A DNA stretch of 30,868 bases, taken from positions 1 through 30,868 of the forward strand of contig DAIRCJ010000009.1 in NCBI GenBank assembly GCA_036796755.1, read 5' to 3'. A program made the position numbers and the translations under genes. Position 1 is the first letter of the stretch; every line of letters begins with the position of its first letter. Positions 24,370 through 30,868 of the stretch are shown here, piece by piece. The stretch is from CALKMS01 sp036796755 (lineage in GTDB: Bacteria; Actinomycetota; Aquicultoria; SKW223; CALKMS01). Below the pieces are notes generated by a model that saw nothing but the letters and a program-made list of their open reading frames with translations, was not told the DNA's origin and made no database searches.

Positions 24370-25300
24370 AGAAAAACCTAAAGCAACCCGTGAAGCTTTA
24401 GGAGATGCCCTTCTGGAGCTGGGAGAGAGCAATGCCCGAGTGGTGGCTCTTGATGCTGATTTAGCAAAGTCAACCTATACTTTAAAGTTTGCTCAGAAGT
24501 TTCCCGAACGGTTTGTGGAGTGCGGCATTCAGGAGCAGAATATGATGGGGATAGCCGCTGGTTTGGCTCGGTCGGGTAAAATCTGTTTTACCGGTTCCTT
24601 TGCCATTTTTGCCTGTGGACGAGCATTTGAAATGGTGAGAAATATAATTGGTTACTGTCGACTAAATGTTAAAATCTGCCCCACTCACGCTGGCTTGAGC
24701 GTAGGAGAAGATGGTTCTTCCCATCAAACCTATGAGGACATCGCTTTGATGAGAACAATTCCGGGGATGAAAGTAATCGTGCCCGCTGATTACTATGAAG
24801 CTAAATCAGCTATTTTAAAGTCGGTTGAGATCGAAGGACCGGTTTTTATTCGTCTTGGAAGACCGGCGGTGCCCTCCATCTTCTCCCCGGATTACCAGTT
24901 TCGACTTGGGAAGTTTCCCGTTTTACGCTCCGGCGAGGATGTTTCCATTTTTGCCTGTGGTTTGATGGTTGATGCTTCGCTTAAAGCAGCAGAAAGTCTA
25001 GCCAGCAAAGGAATAAAAGCCGAAGTTATTAATGCTTCGACAATTAAACCTCTTGACGAAGAGACCATTCTTAAAAGTGTGGAGAAAACTGGAAAAGTAG
25101 TAACTGCCGAGGAGCATAGCGTTATTGGCGGCTTAGGAGGCGCTATTTCTGAGTTCCTGACCGAAAAGCTTTCTTTTAAGTTAAAGAGGGTTGGGGTTAA
25201 AGACTCTTATGGTCAATCGGGCTCGGTGAGTGACTTATTGAAAGCGTACGGGTTAACCGCCCAAGATATTTATCAGGCAGCTCTAAGCCTCTTCGAGTGA
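24362..25300 (+). CDS. transketolase, C-terminal subunit, 312 aa
   Basis: The second half of the split transketolase carries the pyrimidine-binding domain (ERFVECGIQEQNMMGIAAG, holding the catalytic glutamate), THAGLSVGEDGSSHQT, and the C-terminal domain (from about residue 190, with EEHSVIGGLGG). The start is GTG 24362 within the end of the N-terminal gene. With the transaldolase at 15729 it can support a non-oxidative pentose phosphate pathway. It is the last gene of the run that begins at 18161. Confidence 0.94.
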   Translation: MTEEKPKATREALGDALLELGESNARVVALDADLAKSTYTLKFAQKFPERFVECGIQEQNMMGIAAGLARSGKICFTGSFAIFACGRAFEMVRNIIGYCRLNVKICPTHAGLSVGEDGSSHQTYEDIALMRTIPGMKVIVPADYYEAKSAILKSVEIEGPVFIRLGRPAVPSIFSPDYQFRLGKFPVLRSGEDVSIFACGLMVDASLKAAESLASKGIKAEVINASTIKPLDEETILKSVEKTGKVVTAEEHSVIGGLGGAISEFLTEKLSFKLKRVGVKDSYGQSGSVSDLLKAYGLTAQDIYQAALSLFE

Positions 25301-25320
25301 TTTTTATTGTTTGATTTATT

Positions 25321-25329
25321 TGATATAAT
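25321..25329 (+). promoter_or_regulatory. extended -10 promoter for ftsE-ftsX
   Basis: TGaTATAAT is a perfect extended -10 in the 55-bp gap after the transketolase gene. The sequence 17 bp upstream is only TTTTTA. Transcription would start near 25336, and the ftsE start TTG at 25356 has AAGGAG at 25342-25347. Confidence 0.55.
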
Positions 25330-25355
25330 ACAACCTTTGATAAGGAGAAGGTTTT

Positions 25356-26045
25356 TTGATTACCTTAAAAAACGTAACAAAGTATTACCCTAATCATAAA
25401 GAGCCCGCAGTTCGGGATGTTTCTTTTCATATAAAGCGGGGAGAGTTTGTTTTTCTAGTTGGCCCCAGTGGCTCGGGGAAAACCACTCTGATTAAGTTAA
25501 TGTTGAGAGAAATACTTCCTACCTCAGGTGAAATTAACATTGCCGGAATTGATGTTGTTCATTTACGAAATTGGAAGGTTCCTTATTTACGTCGCAATAT
25601 AGGCTGCGTCTTCCAGGACTTTAAGCTTTTGCCTAATAAGACTGTTTTCGAGAATGTGGCTTTTGCTCTGGAAGTTCTTGGCAAGCCAAGAGCGGTAATT
25701 GAAGCCCAGGTGCCTGAAGTTTTAAAGCTGGTGGGTTTGGGCGAAAAACTTCATAAGTTCCCTCATGAGCTTTCTGGAGGTGAACAACAAAGAGTATCTT
25801 TGGCTCGAGCCATTGTGAACCGTCCTCCGATTATTTTGGCTGATGAGCCAACGGGAAACCTTGACCCGGCAACTTCTCTTGATTTAATGGCTCTTTTTGA
25901 CCGGATAAATAAACTGGAAACCACGGTAGTAATTGCAACCCACGATAAAGATATGGTTGACGCTATGCGAAAAAGGGTAATAGCGCTGGAAGCTGGGAAG
26001 ATTATCAGGGATCAAGCCAGAGGGGTCTACGGTTATGAGGGTTAG
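25356..26045 (+). CDS. ftsE: FtsE, cell-division ABC ATPase, 229 aa
   Basis: This is the ATPase of the FtsEX complex, which couples ATP use at the division septum to activation of peptidoglycan hydrolases. Walker A is GPSGSGKTT (36-44), the Q-loop Gln87 lies in VFQDFKLLPNKTVFEN, the signature LSGGEQQRV is at 139-147 and Walker B ILADEP at 160-165. The size is standard. The start is TTG 25356 with AAGGAG eight bases upstream. The ftsX start lies 11 bp inside its 3' end. Confidence 0.95.
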   Translation: MITLKNVTKYYPNHKEPAVRDVSFHIKRGEFVFLVGPSGSGKTTLIKLMLREILPTSGEINIAGIDVVHLRNWKVPYLRRNIGCVFQDFKLLPNKTVFENVAFALEVLGKPRAVIEAQVPEVLKLVGLGEKLHKFPHELSGGEQQRVSLARAIVNRPPIILADEPTGNLDPATSLDLMALFDRINKLETTVVIATHDKDMVDAMRKRVIALEAGKIIRDQARGVYGYEG

Positions 26046-26910
26046 CTGGTTTTTGGGAGAAGCAATAACTTCCCTCAAACGAAACTGGGAAATCAGCCTG
26101 GCAGCAATCTATAATGTAGCTCTTTCTTTGCTAATTGTAGGCGTTTTTTCTCTGGTGGTTTTGACCTTAAATCAGTTTATTACCCGGCTGGAAAATCAGG
26201 TTGAGATAGAAGCATTTTTGGTGGACGGAGCAAGTTTCGAAACGGTTCAGACTTTGCAGGACAAAATTATTAGTTGGGCTGAGGTAAAAGATGTAAAGTA
26301 TATTTCTAAAGAAGAAGCCCTAGAGCGCTTTAAGCAACTTTACAAGGACCAGCCCGATATGTGGAAAAATTTAAGCGGAAACCCTCTTCCCGCCTCTTAT
26401 CAGATCACCTTAAAAAACCCGAGGGATGTAGAGAAAGTCGCTTCGCGGTTGAGAAAAGAACCGGTGGTGGAAAGCCTTGATTACGGACAGCAAATCGTCA
26501 AAAGGCTTTTTTCGGTAACTTCAACTTTGCGGACAGTGGGTTTGATTTTCATTCTTCTGCAGGGTTTTGTTTCGGTTTCTTTAATTGGATTAACCATTCG
26601 CCTGGCAATTTATGCTCGAAGAAACGAAGTGGCAATAATGAGGTTGGTAGGAGCTTCAAACTGGTTTATAAGGCTTCCTTTTCTTTTAGAAGGGATGCTT
26701 CAGGGGATCATTGGCTCTCTGGTAGCCATCTTTGTCATTTACTTTTTAAAAATCGGCTTTTTTGAGTCGATAACTGAACAGTTGAAGTTTTTAAACATTA
26801 GCTTTGCTTCTTCGCTTTTTCTTAAGGTTTCAGTGGGTTTGTTCCTTGGCGGAATGGCTATTGGTGCTTTTGGCAGCACCCTTTCTCTCCGGCGTTATCT
26901 CAAGGTTTAA
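26035..26910 (+). CDS. ftsX: FtsX, cell-division membrane protein, 291 aa
   Basis: This is the membrane partner of FtsE. One helix at about 21-43 is followed by the extracellular domain (about 45-165, with VDGASFETVQTLQDKI and YISKEEALERF) that contacts a cell-wall hydrolase, then three helices near 172-194, 218-242 and 266-286. ARRNEVAIMRLVGAS is the conserved coupling loop. Four membrane segments and the length are normal. The hydrolase gene that often follows ftsEX is absent; an FKBP gene comes next after a 160-bp gap. Confidence 0.94.
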   Translation: MRVSWFLGEAITSLKRNWEISLAAIYNVALSLLIVGVFSLVVLTLNQFITRLENQVEIEAFLVDGASFETVQTLQDKIISWAEVKDVKYISKEEALERFKQLYKDQPDMWKNLSGNPLPASYQITLKNPRDVEKVASRLRKEPVVESLDYGQQIVKRLFSVTSTLRTVGLIFILLQGFVSVSLIGLTIRLAIYARRNEVAIMRLVGASNWFIRLPFLLEGMLQGIIGSLVAIFVIYFLKIGFFESITEQLKFLNISFASSLFLKVSVGLFLGGMAIGAFGSTLSLRRYLKV

Positions 26911-26914
26911 ACCG

Positions 26915-26979
26915 CAAGTTATCTTGAATTAAAAGTCTTCGGATTTTTAAATTTCCTCTTTTGCTTACAAGATTTCTTG
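26915..26979. repeat. two CAAG-N4-CTTG palindromes
   Basis: CAAGttatCTTG at 26915-26926 and CAAGatttCTTG at 26968-26979 share the same half-sites and similar right flanks (GAATT, GAAATT). Their starts are 53 bp apart, about five helical turns. They lie between ftsX and the FKBP gene, before any clear promoter, and could bind a dimeric regulator. Confidence 0.35.
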
Positions 26980-27069
26980 AAATTTTCCCCTTGCTTATCA
27001 TTGCATTTGCATAATGCTCCGGTTTGCTTTATGGTGATAAATGCTACTTTTTGTTTAGGAGGTGTTAGA

Positions 27070-27495
27070 GTGCCAGTAAAGAAAGGAAACCTGGTGCGGC
27101 TCCATTACACCGGGAAGTTTGATAATGGTGAGGAGTTTGACAGCAGCAAAAATGGAGAGCCGATAACTTTTGAGGTTGGCAGTGGGGAAATAATTCCCGG
27201 CGTGGATGAAGCGGTGGTGGGAATGGAGGTTGGAGAAACCAAAGAAATTTCTGTTTCACCCGATAAAGCCTATGGTGAACGCCGCGAAGACTTAATCAGG
27301 GAGTTTCCTCGCAGTGTTTTAGCTGGAGCGACGGTTGTTGAAGGTCAGCCCATTCAACTTCAAACCGATACTGGCCAGATTGTCTCGGCTATAGTTGAAA
27401 AGCTAACCGATGAGACCGTCACTTTTGATTTCAACCATCCTCTGGCTGGAAAAGTTCTCCATTTTGAACTGGAACTGGTTGAGATTATTAAGTAA
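27070..27495 (+). CDS. slyD: SlyD-like FKBP peptidyl-prolyl isomerase, 141 aa
   Basis: This FKBP-type isomerase/chaperone has an inserted-flap domain. YTGKFDNGEEFDSS and IIPGVDEAVVGMEVGE form the FKBP halves, and the stretch between about residues 64 and 120 is the IF insert typical of SlyD. Start GTG 27070 has a perfect AGGAGG at 27057-27062. An open frame reaching back to 26977 adds 31 residues without homology and without a ribosome site, so I reject it. No histidine-rich tail is present, unlike E. coli SlyD, so metal binding is unlikely. It ends 24 bp before the convergent repeat protein gene. Confidence 0.92.
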   Translation: MPVKKGNLVRLHYTGKFDNGEEFDSSKNGEPITFEVGSGEIIPGVDEAVVGMEVGETKEISVSPDKAYGERREDLIREFPRSVLAGATVVEGQPIQLQTDTGQIVSAIVEKLTDETVTFDFNHPLAGKVLHFELELVEIIK

Positions 27496-27519
27496 TTTTA
27501 GCTTTGCTTCTCCGGTCGG

Positions 27520-29385
27520 CTATTTTTCAACACCTTTAACTTTCAGAATAAACCTGACTCTTCCTTGAGCACCTTCGGGTTTTCCCAGGAAAGTGTCGTA
27601 TTTTTCGGCTTCCTTTTCCATCGCTTCCTTTGTTGCCGTTCCCCGTCTCATTTCTTCCAGACCCTCACCCAGTCCTTTTGAAGCCTGGCCTAAAGCATTT
27701 TTGACCGTGTTTAAACCAGGAAGGAAATGCCCTTTAAGATAGCCGCCTTCAGCTAAAGCGGTAAGAACATTTTTCAGTTCCAGCATTGAGGCTGGCAGGT
27801 CTTCCAGTCTGGATAATTTACTTTCCATACCTGTTAACCCATTTTCCATTTGCTTTAAACCCCGGGAAATTTGACTCAAGCTCTGAAGAGTAAAGGAAAG
27901 ACCAGGTAAATAATAGCCATTGATTTCTCCACCGTCTTTTAGGGACTTAAGTGAACTTTTTAAACTGGCAAAAGCTTCCGGTATCTGGTTTAAAAGAGCG
28001 CCCTGGTTTAAAGTCTGCTCCAATCCGCTAATAAGGCCTTCTAATCCCTGAGAGATCTGCTCCAGATTTGATTTAGTATCATTTAAACCAGGCAAATGAC
28101 CCTGACCGGGGACATCGCCACCAGAAATCAAAACTTCAATCAAGTTGCTTTGAGACCTCAGACCCTCAATGAGTTCAGTTGAGGTCGTCTCTTCAGCAAA
28201 AGAGATTAAGTGGTCATTGGACTCTTTCAAACCCTCTAAGACTTGAATCTGGCTTTCAAGCAAAGTTACCAAGCCGTCAATTCCTTCCTTACTGGTCTGA
28301 AGACCCAGAAGAAGTTGCTCGAGACCGGAAGTCAGCTGGGAAAGGTTCTGAAACTGAGCGGTATCAATGTTGTCAATGATTGTTTTGAGCATTGTGAGCT
28401 GCCCATTTACCAACTCTACCAGGCCGTCCGTGCCTTCTCTGGTTTTTTTAATGCCTTCAGCTAAAGAAATTAAGCCTCCCGTTGTTTGGGAAAGTTTTTC
28501 AAACTGCGAAGTCTCAAACTTGCTGGCTACTCCCTGCAGGAGCTCTTCTTGAGCTGAGGAAAGAAGGCCTAATTTTTCCATTCCCTCTTTCAGTTTTGCA
28601 AGCTCTTTTTCCAATTCAATCTCTGGTGTTTCTGGCATTCGGGGTAGAACGGAAACAATCAGAGGATTGGTTTCAATGTTTTCGCCTTCCATTTCAATGG
28701 AGGCAGTAGCTTTAGGTTGAGGGAAAAGCATCCAGGTGTACTTCATTGTTTCTCCACTTACCGAAAGCATGCTGTTTTCTGCCTTTATGTTTTTAAACTT
28801 AGTGGCCTTTAAATCCAGATTGACAATTACCAGCAGGGGTAGGTATATTTCTTCTTTTGCCTCTTTATAATTTTTTCCATCCGAGCTTAAATAAGAGACC
28901 TCCACTTCTTTTTTAATTTTGTTTCGAGCGGAGATTTCAATTTTTAATTGTCCGCTCTTTCCAGCGATTTTTTCCGCAGGGAACTTTTCCCCATTAAGAA
29001 AGTAGGAAATGTTCAAATCAATGGGGAGTTCCTTATCTGTTTCGGCGCGATAATAAAAGTCTTTTCTTTTATCAACCTTGATTTTCCAGATTATCTGGTC
29101 GTCTTTTATTTCTGGCTCAACTTCGTCTTTTAAAGCTTCTACCTTGCTTACCTTTCCCCGGTCAATTACCTCTGTTAGACCGTTACCCTCAACCCTTAGC
29201 CAGTCAACAACTATGGTTTTGGTGGGTTTTCCCTGAGAATTGAGGATGGCGTAGACCGTTTCGTCATCAGTTATCTTTTCAGGTCGGGTGGGGAGGGGGG
29301 CTGACTGGAGGGTGGTTGAGAGGAAAATCGAAGCCAGTAAAGCGAAAGCCAGAACCGATTTGAGAGTTTCTTTTAATTTCTTCAT
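27520..29385 (-). CDS. exported heptad/long-repeat protein partnered with an MMPL transporter, 621 aa
   Basis: A signal sequence (1-28) is followed by a beta-rich domain (about 38-250) and then long helical repeats. Two repeats share F-x-x-LSQ-x-T-x-GL...EG-x-DGLV (about 295-334 and 345-384). Three further repeats carry LPGL at residues 431, 493 and 555, exactly 62 apart, each followed by L-x-Q-x-S-x-GL. Leu-x-x-Gly heptad-like spacing is known in exported proteins linked to MMPL/YhgE-type membrane proteins. ATG 29385 overlaps the MMPL stop by 4 bp, with AGGAGG upstream. It probably forms an extracellular rod or tether for the transporter; this function is an inference. Confidence 0.72.
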   Translation of the reverse strand: MKKLKETLKSVLAFALLASIFLSTTLQSAPLPTRPEKITDDETVYAILNSQGKPTKTIVVDWLRVEGNGLTEVIDRGKVSKVEALKDEVEPEIKDDQIIWKIKVDKRKDFYYRAETDKELPIDLNISYFLNGEKFPAEKIAGKSGQLKIEISARNKIKKEVEVSYLSSDGKNYKEAKEEIYLPLLVIVNLDLKATKFKNIKAENSMLSVSGETMKYTWMLFPQPKATASIEMEGENIETNPLIVSVLPRMPETPEIELEKELAKLKEGMEKLGLLSSAQEELLQGVASKFETSQFEKLSQTTGGLISLAEGIKKTREGTDGLVELVNGQLTMLKTIIDNIDTAQFQNLSQLTSGLEQLLLGLQTSKEGIDGLVTLLESQIQVLEGLKESNDHLISFAEETTSTELIEGLRSQSNLIEVLISGGDVPGQGHLPGLNDTKSNLEQISQGLEGLISGLEQTLNQGALLNQIPEAFASLKSSLKSLKDGGEINGYYLPGLSFTLQSLSQISRGLKQMENGLTGMESKLSRLEDLPASMLELKNVLTALAEGGYLKGHFLPGLNTVKNALGQASKGLGEGLEEMRRGTATKEAMEKEAEKYDTFLGKPEGAQGRVRFILKVKGVEK

Positions 29386-30868
29386 TTGATCCTACCTCCT
29401 TTGTATTCTTCGGTGGGCCAGTCTATAGAAGTTTTTTCAAAAATTGGCTGACTGATAACTAAAAGGGCTGGCAAGAGAAAAACTACCACTCCAAAGCTGA
29501 TTAAAGAGCCCCGAGCAATAAGGGTAGCCAGACCCTTTAACATCCCAATACTGCTTAAAACGGCCATTCCGATAGTGGCCGAAAACATAGTTCCCGCGCT
29601 TATCATTATTGATTGGGAAGATTCTTCCACTGCTTTTTTCAAAGCTTCAAATCGGTTTTTCCTCTTTTTGATTTCTTCTTCAAATCGCGAGGTGAGCAAA
29701 ATTGCATAGTCCACGGTGGAACCAAGCTGAATGGCTCCGATGGCCAGAGCGGCAACAAAAGAAACTTTACTTCCGGTAAACGCAGAAACACTTTGATTCA
29801 GAAGGATGGCTAACTCAATAGCGCTTACCATCACAACCGGCACGGTGATTGAGCGGAAAGCTACAGCGACGATTAAGAAAATTGCCAGGATAGAGATAAG
29901 GTTAACCCTGCCTACATCAGACTGGAAAACTTTTTCCAGATCTTTTAAAAGCACTGCCGAGCCGGTAAGGTAAGTTTTAACCGAGCTTTCTTTAGCTACT
30001 TTCTTCAACGACTGGATAACTCGGTCAGATTTTTTATCGGTTCCTGAGTACTTTAAGTCAACTGAACAGTAAGTGTAGCTGTCGGAGAAGAAAGCTTTTT
30101 TAGCTTCTTCAGGGATGAATTCCTGAGGTATCAGCGGATCGACGAGCTTGGGGTAACCAAAAGCGGATTTTACTCCTTCTATAGACTCCACTTTTTCCAC
30201 GGTCTTTTCTAATTTACTCAAAGAAGACGGTTCTTTCATCACCAGAAAAACCGTTTCTTTTTTTCCAAATTTTTTTGCCATCAGGTCTTCAGCCTGACTG
30301 GAAGGCAAGTTTTGAGGCATTCCTTCTTTTAAGTTAAAACTTTCTTCTACCTTCAGGTAGCCGTAAAGGGCGGGAATAAATAACAACCCGAAAAGAAGGG
30401 CAAGAATTAAGGGGTGCTGAACTATAAACTGAGCGCTCCTTTTAAAACTAGGCAGGTAAGAACGGTGGGCAATTTTCTGAATCAAAGGGTCAAAAACCAG
30501 AAGGAGAGAGGGCAAAATGGTGAGAGTACAGATGAGAGTGATGAAAACTCCTCGAGCCAGGGTGAAACCCATATCCTTGCCAAAACCAAGTTGCATTGCC
30601 GTGAGAGCCAGAAAACCGGCGACAGTTGTCAGAGAAGCCGATGAAACTGCTTTAAAGGTGGTGACAATGGCTTCCTCCATTGCTTTCTCGTCAGGAAGAT
30701 TTTCCCTTTCTTCTTCAAATCGATGATAGAGAAAAAGAGCGTAGTCCATAGTTACCGCAAACTGGAGAGAAAAAACGATGGCACTGGTGAGATAAGATAA
30801 CTCCTGATTAAGGTAGAAGGAGAGACCGAGGTTATAGATTACTCCAGCGCCAATGGTGAGCACAAAGA
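29382..30868 (-). CDS. MMPL/RND-family membrane transporter, 5' end outside window
   Basis: This is a partial gene: the frame is open past base 30868 and the first part (first helix and first large loop) is missing. About 494 codons remain. Two matching halves are seen, each with the paired proton-relay DY in a helix: TMDYALFLY (about 30735-30750) and TVDYAILLT (about 29695-29715), each followed by a RFEEE turn. Between them lies an extracellular loop (about 195-315 of the visible protein) beginning with EESFNLKEGMP. MMPL proteins export lipids or lipid-like compounds. The stop overlaps the start of the repeat protein gene. The cargo is unknown. Confidence 0.85.
   Translation of the reverse strand, partial: FVLTIGAGVIYNLGLSFYLNQELSYLTSAIVFSLQFAVTMDYALFLYHRFEEERENLPDEKAMEEAIVTTFKAVSSASLTTVAGFLALTAMQLGFGKDMGFTLARGVFITLICTLTILPSLLLVFDPLIQKIAHRSYLPSFKRSAQFIVQHPLILALLFGLLFIPALYGYLKVEESFNLKEGMPQNLPSSQAEDLMAKKFGKKETVFLVMKEPSSLSKLEKTVEKVESIEGVKSAFGYPKLVDPLIPQEFIPEEAKKAFFSDSYTYCSVDLKYSGTDKKSDRVIQSLKKVAKESSVKTYLTGSAVLLKDLEKVFQSDVGRVNLISILAIFLIVAVAFRSITVPVVMVSAIELAILLNQSVSAFTGSKVSFVAALAIGAIQLGSTVDYAILLTSRFEEEIKKRKNRFEALKKAVEESSQSIMISAGTMFSATIGMAVLSSIGMLKGLATLIARGSLISFGVVVFLLPALLVISQPIFEKTSIDWPTEEYKGGRIK

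Noticed and set aside
26977..27069. N-terminal extension of the FKBP protein
   Set aside because: The extra 31 residues match nothing in the family, no ribosome site precedes base 26977, and GTG 27070 has a perfect AGGAGG.
1..30868. CRISPR array, insertion sequence, prophage, tRNA or rRNA
   Set aside because: No regularly spaced repeats, transposase or integrase motifs, terminal inverted repeats, cloverleaf sequences or rRNA signatures were found on either strand.

Overview
This is a gene-dense bacterial chromosome segment of fairly low to moderate GC. It holds 33 protein genes, no RNA genes that I can recognise, and no insertion sequences, prophage genes or CRISPR array. Bacterial housekeeping genes (rho, rpmE, prfA, prmC, glyA, ftsE/ftsX, mutM, lemA/htpX) fix the domain. 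TTG and GTG starts are very common: 8 TTG and 6 GTG starts are chosen here. A DUF2993/LmeA-like protein, a DUF1385 protein, a split transketolase and an archaeal-type cyclic 2,3-diphosphoglycerate pathway together suggest an uncultured, possibly thermophilic or anaerobic, deep-branching lineage, perhaps near the Actinomycetota/Bacillota. That placement is an inference of low confidence.

Layout. (1) 131-2044, plus: a TPR protein, a membrane-anchored ClpP-fold serine protease and a LysE-type exporter, overlapping by 4 bp at each junction. (2) 2041-4100, minus: an EF-G-like GTPase interrupted by one frameshift. (3) 4165-7521, plus: an L,D-transpeptidase, then an unrecognised trio of winged-helix protein, KaiC-like ATPase and polytopic membrane protein. 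(4) 7527-8228, minus: a rhomboid protease. (5) 8311-11515, plus: lemA, htpX, a membrane protein with a degenerate metallopeptidase domain, and mutM. (6) 11519-12475, minus: a lipoprotein metallophosphoesterase. (7) 12578-18011, plus: a cytoplasmic metallophosphoesterase, cyclic-2,3-DPG synthetase, 2-phosphoglycerate kinase, transaldolase, rho and rpmE. (8) 18071-25300, plus: an unbroken eight-gene run of DUF1385, prfA, prmC, glyA, a PHP phosphatase, an LmeA-like protein and transketolase N and C halves. (9) 25321-27495, plus: ftsE, ftsX and an SlyD-like FKBP. (10) 27520-30868, minus: a repeat-rich exported protein and an MMPL/RND transporter cut by the window end.

The most notable content is the cDPG block. 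The synthetase and the kinase are the two enzymes that make cyclic 2,3-diphosphoglycerate, a solute known from thermophilic methanogens. Here they sit in a bacterial operon with a phosphoesterase upstream and a transaldolase downstream. The conserved N-terminus of the synthetase can only be reached from an ATC codon behind a strong ribosome binding site, which suggests a rare AUC start. The kinase lies in the same reading frame as the synthetase, separated from it by two in-frame TAA codons inside a 15-bp tandem duplication.

Four of the five promoters I propose are extended -10 boxes (TGnTATAAT or TGgTAAAAT) without a good -35. All four convergent gene junctions are too short for ordinary intrinsic terminators. 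No stretch over 300 bases lacks a gene.
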